Below, in pieces: positions 8,257 to 16,308 of a DNA stretch of 45,966 bases. A program made the position numbers and the translations under genes. This DNA comes from Oscillospiraceae bacterium (GTDB taxonomy: Bacteria; Bacillota_A; Clostridia; Oscillospirales; Oscillospiraceae). The notes below the pieces were generated by a model. That model saw only the letters and a program-made list of their open reading frames with translations. It was not told the DNA's origin and searched no databases. Within the stretch, counting starts at the first letter, position 1. Each line of letters opens with the position of its first letter. Where the stretch lies: the NCBI GenBank assembly GCA_017516785.1, contig JAFXAV010000005.1:1-45966 (forward strand), written 5' to 3'.

Positions 8257-9201
8257 ATGGCAACAGTTTCGGTTATCATTCCTGTTTATAATGCAGAGCG
8301 CTATATCGCCCAGTGTATGGACAGTGTGCTGGCCCAGACTCTGCAGGATATCGAGGTTATCTGCGTGGATGACGGGTCCACTGACGGCAGTGTTGCCATT
8401 CTGAAACGCTATACTGCCCGGGACAGCCGCGTCCGGCTGATCCGGCAGAAAAACGCCGGCGCCGGCGCTGCCAGAAATCAGGGTCTCCGGGAGGCAACCG
8501 GCGAATACCTGTCTTTTCTGGATTCCGACGACTTTTTTGAACCCACCATGCTTGAAAAGGCAGTAGATCGGGCAAGGGAGTACGAAGCTGAAATCGTGGT
8601 CTTCAATTCCGACCAGTACCACATGGAGAAAAAAACCTTTGTCCCTGTCCCTTGGGTCATCGTGAAGGACGATATACCCCCCTACATGCCCTTTACCTAC
8701 CGCCAGCTGACGGGCAATGTGTTCCTGAGCTTTGTGGGGTGGGCGTGGGACAAGCTCTACCGCCGGGATTTTGTGCTGGAGCACAACCTGTGGTTCCAGG
8801 AACAGCGCACCACCAACGATATGCTGTTTGTTTTCAGCGCGCTGGTGGTTGCAAAGCGGATTGCGGTGCTGAATGAAGTTCTGGCCCATCAGCGCCGGGG
8901 CAGCGGCGATTCTCTCTCCGTCACCCGGGAAAAATCCTGGCACTGTTTCTATGATGCGCTGCTGGCCCTGCGCGGACGGCTTCAGGACGAGGACATCTAC
9001 TGGGAGCTGGAGCAGGACTTCATCAACTATTCCCTGCATTTTTCCCTGTGGCATCTGAACTCCCTGGCACAGCCCACCCATGACCTGCTGAAGCACAAGC
9101 TTCGCACCGAGTGGTTCCGGGAACTGGGCGTTGCAGGCAAGCCTGCTGGGTATTTCTACAGTCAGGATGAATACGCACAGTTTGAAAAACTGATGAAATA
9201 A
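8257..9201 (+). CDS. GT2 family glycosyltransferase
   Basis: A 314-residue GT-A glycosyltransferase. It begins ATVSVIIPVYNAERYIAQCM, has the acidic loop ICVDDGSTDGS and the DxD motif in FLDSDDFFEPTMLEKA. The C-terminal half (WAWDKLYRRDFV, then TTNDMLFVFSAL) matches the helical acceptor region of capsule-type GT2 enzymes. A start at 8233 is open in frame, but ATG 8257 has AAGGAG 6 bases ahead and begins right at the conserved strand. The final part (GVAGKPAGYFYSQDEYAQ) closely resembles the end of the double-domain enzyme at 10841-13120 (VSGHEASYYYDSKNYQD), suggesting descent by duplication. Confidence 0.9.
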   Translation: MATVSVIIPVYNAERYIAQCMDSVLAQTLQDIEVICVDDGSTDGSVAILKRYTARDSRVRLIRQKNAGAGAARNQGLREATGEYLSFLDSDDFFEPTMLEKAVDRAREYEAEIVVFNSDQYHMEKKTFVPVPWVIVKDDIPPYMPFTYRQLTGNVFLSFVGWAWDKLYRRDFVLEHNLWFQEQRTTNDMLFVFSALVVAKRIAVLNEVLAHQRRGSGDSLSVTREKSWHCFYDALLALRGRLQDEDIYWELEQDFINYSLHFSLWHLNSLAQPTHDLLKHKLRTEWFRELGVAGKPAGYFYSQDEYAQFEKLMK

Positions 9202-9215
9202 GGAGCATTCCTTTG

Positions 9216-10313
9216 ATGAAAAAATACGATTACGTTCTGGTGGGCAGCGGCCTGTTTGCAGGTGTCTTTGCCTATTTTGCCAGAAAGAAGGGCAAGTCCG
9301 TCCTGGTGGTTGAAAAGCGCAACCACATCGGCGGCAATGTCTACTGCGAAAATGTGGAGGGCATCAACGTCCACAAGTACGGCGCCCACATCTTCCACAC
9401 CAGCAACCGGAAGGTCTGGGACTTTGTCAACTCCCTGGCTGAGTTCAACCGCTACACCAATTCCCCTGTGGCAAACTACAAGGGCGAGATGTACAACATG
9501 CCCTTCAATATGAATACCTTCTCCAAAATGTGGGGTATCTCCACCCCTGATGAAGCTAAGGCCATCATCGCTCAGCAGAGAAGCAGTATCCAGGGAGAAC
9601 CCAAAAACCTGGAAGAGCAGGCCATCAGCCTGGTGGGTACCGATATCTACCAGAAGCTGGTGAAAGGCTATACCGAGAAGCAGTGGGGCAGAGACTGTAC
9701 CGAGCTTCCCGCCTTCATCATCAAGCGCCTGCCTGTTCGCTATACCTATGACAACAACTACTTCAACGACCTCTATCAGGGTATTCCCAACGGCGGCTAT
9801 AATGTGATTGTCGAAAAGCTCTTCGAAGGCTGCGACATTGAGCTGGGGGTGGACTATCTGGAAAACCGGGAGCACTACGATGCTCTGGGCGAGACCATTG
9901 TGTACACCGGCACCATCGACGGCTTCTACGGCTACCGCTTCGGCAAGCTCCAGTACCGTACCGTCCGGTTCGAAAACGAGCTGCTGGATACCGACAACTA
10001 CCAGGGCGTTGCGGTGGTGAACTATACCGACCGGGAGACACCCTTCACCCGGATTATCGAACACAAGCATTTTGAATTCGGCACCCAGCCCAAGACGGTC
10101 ATCTCCAGAGAATACCCCTCTGAATGGACCGAGGGCATGGAGCCCTACTATCCCGTCAACGACGAGAAGAACGCGGCGCTGTATCGGCAGTATGCTGCTC
10201 TGGCAGAAGCAGAGAACAATGTGATCTTCGGCGGACGTCTGGCGGAATATAAGTATTACGACATGGACAAGGTCATTGAATCGGCCTTCCATGCCGTGGA
10301 AAAATATCTGTAA
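9216..10313 (+). CDS. glf: UDP-galactopyranose mutase
   Basis: This flavoenzyme converts UDP-galactopyranose to UDP-galactofuranose, so the glycan probably contains Galf. The 366-residue length is normal. The FAD-binding start is YDYVLVGSGLFAGVFAYFAR, followed by the second dinucleotide motif VVEKRNHIGGNVYCEN and the family block YGAHIFHTSNRKVWDFV. Further signatures are YTEKQWGRDCTELP and RLPVRYTYDNNYFND, which carry active-site residues of the mutase family. ATG 9216 is preferred to TTG 9213, with AGGAG about 10 bases upstream. At least one glycosyltransferase in the operon is therefore expected to be a galactofuranosyltransferase. Confidence 0.96.
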   Translation: MKKYDYVLVGSGLFAGVFAYFARKKGKSVLVVEKRNHIGGNVYCENVEGINVHKYGAHIFHTSNRKVWDFVNSLAEFNRYTNSPVANYKGEMYNMPFNMNTFSKMWGISTPDEAKAIIAQQRSSIQGEPKNLEEQAISLVGTDIYQKLVKGYTEKQWGRDCTELPAFIIKRLPVRYTYDNNYFNDLYQGIPNGGYNVIVEKLFEGCDIELGVDYLENREHYDALGETIVYTGTIDGFYGYRFGKLQYRTVRFENELLDTDNYQGVAVVNYTDRETPFTRIIEHKHFEFGTQPKTVISREYPSEWTEGMEPYYPVNDEKNAALYRQYAALAEAENNVIFGGRLAEYKYYDMDKVIESAFHAVEKYL

Positions 10314-10331
10314 TGGACGGAGCGAGGGAAA

Positions 10332-10838
10332 ATGGCTAGTCTCTTAGGCAAATTTCCGGTTGTTGACGGTCAGAATCTGGAGGCGCAGCTGCTGCAGGCG
10401 CTGCCCGGTGACGGCGCACCGATCATCACCGACCGCAGCAGAGCATATGCCGTCAATGTGGCATTTGACCGCATCCGGGATGTGCTGATGCAGCAGCGGG
10501 AGGTCTGGGAGCAGTATGCTCCGCTCTACTGGAAGAAGAAATACGTCAGCTATCAGATGGTGCTCACTATGCTGGATGAGCCGCTTCAGGAGGAGTTCCG
10601 GCTTCGGATGCAGCAGGAATTCAAGCGGGCCATGCAGCTGGGGCAGCTGCGTCAGGAGGATTTTGATCCTGAAGCATGGCGCACCATCAGCCAGTGGTCC
10701 GGCGGCGCTGCCGGAAAACTGGGCTCCGTTCCGTTTGTCAGAAGAATTTCCGCCAATCTTCCGAAGGGCGTGAAGCGCGGAATTGTAAAGGTGTTTCACC
10801 TGGCAGTAAATGCAAAAAGAAAAGTAATGGGGAGATAA
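10332..10838 (+). CDS. Unrecognised helical protein of the polysaccharide operon
   Basis: A 168-residue protein without a recognisable domain. It is rich in Gln, Arg and Leu, predicted mostly helical, and has no signal peptide or obvious membrane helix. Its last 40 residues (RISANLPKGVKRGIVKVFHL and a basic tail) look amphipathic and resemble the Arg/Lys-rich C-terminal tails of the neighbouring glycosyltransferases. It lacks a nucleotide-binding strand or DxD motif, so it is probably not an enzyme of that family by itself. It may be a detached accessory domain or membrane-bound scaffold. It is 18 bases after glf and 2 bases before the next gene, so it is part of the operon. Confidence 0.7.
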   Translation: MASLLGKFPVVDGQNLEAQLLQALPGDGAPIITDRSRAYAVNVAFDRIRDVLMQQREVWEQYAPLYWKKKYVSYQMVLTMLDEPLQEEFRLRMQQEFKRAMQLGQLRQEDFDPEAWRTISQWSGGAAGKLGSVPFVRRISANLPKGVKRGIVKVFHLAVNAKRKVMGR

Positions 10839-10840
10839 AG

Positions 10841-13120
10841 ATGAGGAACGAATCTTTACAGCCTGCCGTATCGGTCATCATTCCGATCTATATGGTGGAG
10901 GAGTATCTGAGAGAATGCGTGGACAGCGTGATCAATCAGACTCTGAAAAATATTGAGATTATCTGCGTTGATGACGGCTCTCCGGATCATTCTGTGGATA
11001 TTGTGAATGAGTACGCGGAAAAATATGACAATATCGTACTGGTCCGCAAGAAAAACGGCGGTCTGTCCAGCGCCCGGAATGCAGGTCTGGATGCGGCCAC
11101 CGGCCGGTATGTGTACTTCCTGGACAGTGATGACTCCATAGAGCCTGAAACCATGGAAGAGCTCTGCGCCAGAGCGGATGCAGAGAATCTGGATATTATC
11201 TATTTCAATACATACCTGAATTTTGACAGCCAGAAAATCCGGGAACTGAACCAGAACTATGTGGATTACTACACCCGCAAGGGCAGTTATCCCGATGTCT
11301 ACAGCGGCCAGATGCTGTTTTCCATGATGCGCAAAAACCGGGAATTTTTCCCCTCTGTCTGTCTGCAGCTGTTCCGCCGCAGCATCATCGAGGAGAACCA
11401 TCTGCGGTTTTATGACGGCATCATCCATGAGGACAATCTGTTCACCTTCCAGTGCATGATTCTGGCACGGCGGGCAGCTTACAGCAAGAAGTCCTACTAC
11501 CACAGACGGATGCGGGGCGACTCCATCATGACCGTGGGCAAGTCCATCCGGAATGTGGAAGGCTATCTGGTCTGCTATGCAGAACTGCTGGCATTTCTCC
11601 ATGACAAGGAGATTGAGGAAGCCGCGGCTCCCATGATCTCTGACTACCTCTATTTCAGCATTTACAGAAATGCCTGCACCATCTACCGCTCCCTGAATGT
11701 TCCCGATGAAGAGGCTCACCTGACCAAGGGCGACTTTTGCGCCGAACACCTGCTGGAGCTGGTGAAGAGAAATGTGAAGTATGAAAATGACATTGAAGCG
11801 CTTCACAAAAGAATCCGGACGCTGGAAAAGAACGCCCAGGCAGCAGCCGCTGCCGGTTTCAAGAGACAGACTCTGTGGCTGCCCCGAAAGATCATGGGCG
11901 GTTTCCGCTGCATCCGAGACCACGGCCTTGTCTATACCATCAAGAGAGCAATCAAAAAGTGCTGGGGCGTCTGCAAAAAGATCGACAGAAAGCTCTACAA
12001 TAACAAACTCTATCAGGCTCTGGCCTGGCTGCCCCGGAAGTGTATTCACGGTCTGAAGTATCTGCGAAAGAACGGCATTTCCAGCCTGCTGCGGGTCTAC
12101 TCTGTGAAGATGCGCCAGAAACTGGGTGCCGGCGCACCGTTGGTGTCCATCATCATGCCGGTTTACAATGTGGAGGAATTCCTGGAGCAGGGCCTGGATT
12201 CCCTGCTGAACCAGACTATGAAACACATTGAGATCATCTGCGTGGATGACGGTTCCACTGACCGCTCTCTGGAGATTATGAACCTCTATGCCGCAAAGGA
12301 CAAGCGCGTCCGTGTCTTTACCCAGCAGAACAAGTTTGCAGGCGCTGCCCGTAACGTGGGCATCGCCAATGCCCGGGGCGAGTATATGATCTTCCTGGAT
12401 TCCGATGATTTCTTCTCCGAGGACCTGGCTAAGGAAGCTTACTACATCGCCCGGCTCCATGATGCGGATGTGGTGCTCTTCGGTGCAAAGCACTATAACA
12501 ATGTGACCGGCGAATTCAAGAACGCCAACTGGCTGCTCAATTCCTACATTGCCCCCAAGAAACAGCCCTTCAATTATCTGGACTGCCCCGATGCGCTGTA
12601 CCGCATCACCACTCCCTGTCCCTGGACCAAGATGTTCCGCCGTCAGTTCGTGCTGGATCACGGCCTTCAGTTCCAGGCAATCCAGAATTCCAACGACCTG
12701 TTCTTCACCTATTCCGCCCTGCCTCTGGCAAAGCGCATTGTGACCCTGGACAAGCATCTGGTTTATTACCGGGTGGGCCTTGCCACCAATCTGCAGACCA
12801 CCAAGAAGAAGCATCCCCTTTGCTTCTGCCAGGCTTACCAGGCATGGCATGACAAGCTGGCTGAAACCGGCGTTCTGGATGTGCTGCGCAAAAGCTATGT
12901 CAATGTGGCTCTGTCCGGCTGTATGCACAACCTGCGCACCAACAAGGATCCGGAAGTCAAGCGCATTGTCTTCGATAAGCTGAAAAATGAAGCCTTCGAA
13001 AGTCTGGAAGTTTCCGGCCATGAGGCATCCTACTACTACGACAGCAAAAATTATCAGGATATGATGCGTGTTCTGGAAGGCAGCTTCGAGGAGTATCTGG
13101 AGACCGAGAATACAAAGTAA
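10841..13120 (+). CDS. Double-domain GT2 glycosyltransferase
   Basis: A 759-residue protein with two complete GT-A domains. Domain 1 begins AVSVIIPIYMVEEYLRECVD with ICVDDGSPDHS and DSDD at residues 95-98. Domain 2 begins at about residue 432 (APLVSIIMPVYNVEEFLEQG) with ICVDDGSTDRS and DSDD at 520-523. Between them is a basic helical linker containing two similar units, LWLPRKIMGG and AWLPRKCIHG, about 49 residues apart. Two intact active sites suggest that it adds two sugars or polymerises a disaccharide repeat. The frame is open further upstream, but ATG 10841 has GGGGAG ahead and begins just before the conserved strand. It follows the preceding stop by only two bases. Confidence 0.9.
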   Translation: MRNESLQPAVSVIIPIYMVEEYLRECVDSVINQTLKNIEIICVDDGSPDHSVDIVNEYAEKYDNIVLVRKKNGGLSSARNAGLDAATGRYVYFLDSDDSIEPETMEELCARADAENLDIIYFNTYLNFDSQKIRELNQNYVDYYTRKGSYPDVYSGQMLFSMMRKNREFFPSVCLQLFRRSIIEENHLRFYDGIIHEDNLFTFQCMILARRAAYSKKSYYHRRMRGDSIMTVGKSIRNVEGYLVCYAELLAFLHDKEIEEAAAPMISDYLYFSIYRNACTIYRSLNVPDEEAHLTKGDFCAEHLLELVKRNVKYENDIEALHKRIRTLEKNAQAAAAAGFKRQTLWLPRKIMGGFRCIRDHGLVYTIKRAIKKCWGVCKKIDRKLYNNKLYQALAWLPRKCIHGLKYLRKNGISSLLRVYSVKMRQKLGAGAPLVSIIMPVYNVEEFLEQGLDSLLNQTMKHIEIICVDDGSTDRSLEIMNLYAAKDKRVRVFTQQNKFAGAARNVGIANARGEYMIFLDSDDFFSEDLAKEAYYIARLHDADVVLFGAKHYNNVTGEFKNANWLLNSYIAPKKQPFNYLDCPDALYRITTPCPWTKMFRRQFVLDHGLQFQAIQNSNDLFFTYSALPLAKRIVTLDKHLVYYRVGLATNLQTTKKKHPLCFCQAYQAWHDKLAETGVLDVLRKSYVNVALSGCMHNLRTNKDPEVKRIVFDKLKNEAFESLEVSGHEASYYYDSKNYQDMMRVLEGSFEEYLETENTK

Positions 13121-13152
13121 TCGCTGAACTATTCAGCGTGAAAGGATATCAT

Positions 13153-15366
13153 ATGACTTTACCGATGATTTCGGTGATCATCACTGCATATCAGAATCTG
13201 CTGAATCTGGCAGATACCGTTTCTTCTCTGCTCAGTCAGAGTTTTCAGAATTTTGAAGTGATCTGTGTGGACACCGGCTGCGATGAAAGCAATCGGGAAC
13301 TGCTGCAGAAAACTGCAAAGCAGGATGACCGGTTCCGGATTTTTCAGCAGCCGGGAGTCGATGCAGGCTCCGCTAAAAACTATGGTTTTTCCCATGTGAG
13401 GGGAGAATATACGATTTTTCTGAACGGCGGCGACCGTTTTTCTCCCCAGCTTCTGGAAAGGCTTCTGAATGCCGCCAGAAGTCAGGGCGCGGATTTCGCG
13501 GTATGTAATTACGCGCGGCTCTCTCCCAACGGCACTGTCAGGGAACAGAAGGCTATCCAGACCCAGTGGATTCCCGCCGGTGCGGAAGCTTTCAGCTACC
13601 GGGACTGCCCGGACTACATTCTGAGAGTCATTGAACCTGTGGCATGGAATAAGCTGTACAGGACCGAATTTCTGCGAAACGCAGGTCTGAAGCATCTGGA
13701 AAATTCCGTTCTGGATGATCTGGGAATCTCTGCTGTGGGTGTTGCTGCTGCTGAAAAGATTGCATGCGTCTATGAATCCCTGATTCAGACCAGAGGAAAG
13801 AATGTCAGCAGCGCCGAGAAGCTCCGGGATACCGTAAGCGCCGTTTTCGCTGCTGTAAAGCAGGCAGCAAAGCTTCCTCATAAGGATACAATCCGCAGTG
13901 CGCTGCTCTCTTTTGTGGCGGATCATTTCATCCTGACCATGGCAAGAGAAATCAAAGATTTCTCTGCCCCGGAGGCAGAAGCACTTTACCGCACTGCCCA
14001 TGAGGTTTTCAACCGTCCGGAATTTGCCGATGCCAGCGCCAGAACCTTCCGTAATCCTGTTCGGTTCCGGGAATTCTGCACGGTCAGAAAGCATGACTAT
14101 GAGACCATGAAGCTTCTGGTGAGCCGCCGGATCGTTGTTTCCCTGACCAGTTTTCCCAAGCGCATCGGTGTGGTGCGCCAGGCGCTGGAGTCCATCTACG
14201 CCCAGACCAGAAAGGCCGATGAGATTGTCCTGTGGCTGGCTGAGGAGCAGTTCCCCGGAAAAGAAGCGGATCTTCCTGAAAGTCTGCTGAGCCTGGTTCG
14301 GGAAAACCGGCTGACAATTTGCTGGTGCGATGACCTGAAGGGCCACAAAAAGCTGATTTATTCCCTGCAGGAATATCCGCAGGATATCATTGTCACCATC
14401 GACGATGACCTGCTGTATTCCAAAGATATGCTGGATGCCCTTTACAGAAGCTATCTGCTCCATCCCAACGCGGTTTCCACCCTCCGGGCCCACCTCATCA
14501 TGCTGTCCGATGACAACAGGGTGCTGCCCTATAAGAAGTGGATGCTGGAAGTGGATGCCTGTGTCCATCAGCCTTCCATGCAGCTGATGACCTCCGGCGG
14601 CGCCGGCGACCTGTATCCGCCGCTGAATTACCGCAGAGAGTTCTTTGATCGGGATGTGATCCTGGAAACCTGCCTGTGGGCGGACAATCTGTGGAGCAAG
14701 GCCATGGAGCTTGCTTCCGATGTGCCTGTTGTCCTGGCCAAACCCTATGAACCGCTGCGCTGCGTGGACGGTTCTCAGGAGGAGACCCTCTATCAGATCA
14801 ACGGCGATCAGAATCAGTACGATGTTCAGATGGAAAAGATATCCCAGTGGATGGATGAAACATTCCGGCCCGGTATTCTGATTGAGAAGCTGACTGCTGA
14901 GATTGGTACCAAGCTCTGGGGTGTCGAAGCAGTATCTGCGCTGCTGGACGAAGAGCGCAAGAGCAACCGCAGAGCCAGAGTTCAGGCGGAAAGCAAGGCC
15001 AATGCCATGGAGGCGGAACTGAAGGAGCTGCGCAGCCGCTGCAAAGCGCAGGAAGCAAAGCTTCAGCAGACTTCCGACAAACTGGCCAGTACGGAAAACA
15101 GCCTGAAGCAGACTGCGCAGGACCTGAACCGGGCCAGAACCCAGGTGGCAGCACTGCAGCCTGTCTCCACTGTGGGCGGTCAGTACCGGAATCTGGGACG
15201 GATCCTCCGGGAAATGAAGGCACAGAAGGGTGTCTCTGCTTCCTGGTGCGTAAAATATGCACTGTATGTGCTGGCATGGCTGCCTGCAAAGTTCCTGTCC
15301 GGTGTGAACGGCTTTGTCAGAAATGGCCTGAAGCACACTGTCAAAAGTGTAACGGATCGCCAATAA
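13153..15366 (+). CDS. Two-domain glycosyltransferase with degenerate first domain and coiled coil
   Basis: A 737-residue protein. The N-terminal domain is GT2-like (MISVIITAYQNLLNLADTVS), but the expected DSDD metal site reads NGGD (N91-D94), so it may be catalytically weak or inactive. A second, different GT-A-like domain begins near residue 325 with VSLTSFPKRIGVVRQALESI and has an acidic DDD triplet at 417-419 (TIDDDLLYSKDM). Residues about 597-671 form a charged heptad-like coiled coil, followed by a basic tail with AWLPAKFLSG. ATG 13153 has GAAAGGA ahead; GTG 13138 is an in-frame alternative. As the last operon gene with a coiled coil it may act as a chain-length ruler or scaffold, which is inference. 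Confidence 0.85.
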   Translation: MTLPMISVIITAYQNLLNLADTVSSLLSQSFQNFEVICVDTGCDESNRELLQKTAKQDDRFRIFQQPGVDAGSAKNYGFSHVRGEYTIFLNGGDRFSPQLLERLLNAARSQGADFAVCNYARLSPNGTVREQKAIQTQWIPAGAEAFSYRDCPDYILRVIEPVAWNKLYRTEFLRNAGLKHLENSVLDDLGISAVGVAAAEKIACVYESLIQTRGKNVSSAEKLRDTVSAVFAAVKQAAKLPHKDTIRSALLSFVADHFILTMAREIKDFSAPEAEALYRTAHEVFNRPEFADASARTFRNPVRFREFCTVRKHDYETMKLLVSRRIVVSLTSFPKRIGVVRQALESIYAQTRKADEIVLWLAEEQFPGKEADLPESLLSLVRENRLTICWCDDLKGHKKLIYSLQEYPQDIIVTIDDDLLYSKDMLDALYRSYLLHPNAVSTLRAHLIMLSDDNRVLPYKKWMLEVDACVHQPSMQLMTSGGAGDLYPPLNYRREFFDRDVILETCLWADNLWSKAMELASDVPVVLAKPYEPLRCVDGSQEETLYQINGDQNQYDVQMEKISQWMDETFRPGILIEKLTAEIGTKLWGVEAVSALLDEERKSNRRARVQAESKANAMEAELKELRSRCKAQEAKLQQTSDKLASTENSLKQTAQDLNRARTQVAALQPVSTVGGQYRNLGRILREMKAQKGVSASWCVKYALYVLAWLPAKFLSGVNGFVRNGLKHTVKSVTDRQ

Positions 15367-15385
15367 ACCGAATGATTAGGTTTTT

Positions 15386-15415
15386 ACTCCGGGATCGTCA
15401 GATCCCGGAGTTTTT
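15386..15415 (+). terminator. Intrinsic terminator of the polysaccharide operon
   Basis: ACTCCGGGATC (15386-15396) pairs perfectly with GATCCCGGAGT (15401-15411) around a GTCA loop and is followed by TTTT. It lies 20 bases after the last glycosyltransferase stop. Confidence 0.92.
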
Positions 15416-15441
15416 ACGTCTTGGGTCATGGGAAAATGGGG

Positions 15442-15469
15442 TTGAAAAGAATCGTAAGTTTGGTATAAT
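15442..15469 (+). promoter_or_regulatory. Extended -10 promoter upstream of the rRNA methyltransferase
   Basis: TTGAAA (15442-15447), a 16-bp spacer and TATAAT (15464-15469) with TG at 15461-15462. It starts the run of housekeeping genes from 15540. Confidence 0.85.
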
Positions 15470-15539
15470 GGAAAATACGATAATGGAAAGTGTTTGTCCG
15501 ATATTTTGATGTGACAATGACGGAAAGCGGTGAAAAATC

Positions 15540-16286
15540 ATGATGGAAGAACGGATTTCCTCCCGGAAAAATCCTCTTTTGCAGCAGGTAAAAAAGCTGC
15601 TGTCCTCCAAAAAGGAGCGGGAAAACAGTGGCCTTTTCGTGGCCGACGGAACGAAACTTCTGCAGGAAGCAGTGAAGTATTTCCCTGGTCTTGATACGGT
15701 GATCCTCTCTGAAGGCATTGAGGCAGAGGTCCCTGACCATGTCCGGTTGGTGCGGGTTCCCAAGGATGTGATGGCCTCCATTTCTCCCATGGAAACTCCC
15801 CAGGGCGCTTTGTTCCTGTGCCGTCTGCCTGAGAAGAAGGCTTTTGAACCCCAACCCGGCATGCTGCTTCTGGACGGCATTCAGGATCCCGGCAACATCG
15901 GCACGATTCTCAGAACTGCCGATGCCCTGGAAATTCCCGTGGTGCTGCTGGAAGGCTGTGCCGATCCCTACAGCCACAAGGTGGTGCGCTCCTCTATGGG
16001 CGCGGTGTTCCGTACCCCTGTAGTCCAGGCCACCTGGGCGGAGGCAAAGGAAAAATGCGCTGCTGCCGGAATTCCCGTGGCAGTGACCGCCCTTTCCGAC
16101 CGGGCAAAGGATCTGCGCCAGGCAGACCTTTCCAAGATGGCTGTGGTCATCGGCAGCGAGGGCAGGGGAGTCCGTCAGGAAGTGATGGATGCGGCGGATG
16201 CGGAACTGATCATCCCCATGAATCCCCGGTGCGAATCCCTCAATGCCGCCATTGCGGCAACCATTGTCATGTGGGAAATGAAATAA
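15540..16286 (+). CDS. SpoU/TrmH family RNA 2'-O-methyltransferase
   Basis: A 248-residue SAM-dependent enzyme that methylates a ribose 2'-OH, most likely in 23S rRNA as RlmB-like proteins do. The N-terminal substrate-binding part contains FVADGTKLLQEA. The C-terminal knotted SPOUT domain has all three family motifs: LDGIQDPGNIGTILRTADAL with the catalytic Asn-Ile-Gly-Thr-Arg block, VVIGSEGRGVRQEV, and IPMNPRCESLNAAIAATI. Two ATG codons (15540, 15543) lie in tandem with only a weak purine-rich site ahead. The precise target nucleotide cannot be read from sequence, so no symbol is given. Confidence 0.92.
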   Translation: MMEERISSRKNPLLQQVKKLLSSKKERENSGLFVADGTKLLQEAVKYFPGLDTVILSEGIEAEVPDHVRLVRVPKDVMASISPMETPQGALFLCRLPEKKAFEPQPGMLLLDGIQDPGNIGTILRTADALEIPVVLLEGCADPYSHKVVRSSMGAVFRTPVVQATWAEAKEKCAAAGIPVAVTALSDRAKDLRQADLSKMAVVIGSEGRGVRQEVMDAADAELIIPMNPRCESLNAAIAATIVMWEMK

Positions 16287-16308
16287 TATAGAAAGAAGGG
16301 AACTGAAC

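Noticed and set aside
10676..10840. Longer N terminus for the double-domain glycosyltransferase
   Set aside because: The frame is open, but this part overlaps the preceding gene in another frame, lacks family similarity, and ATG 10841 has a good GGGGAG site.
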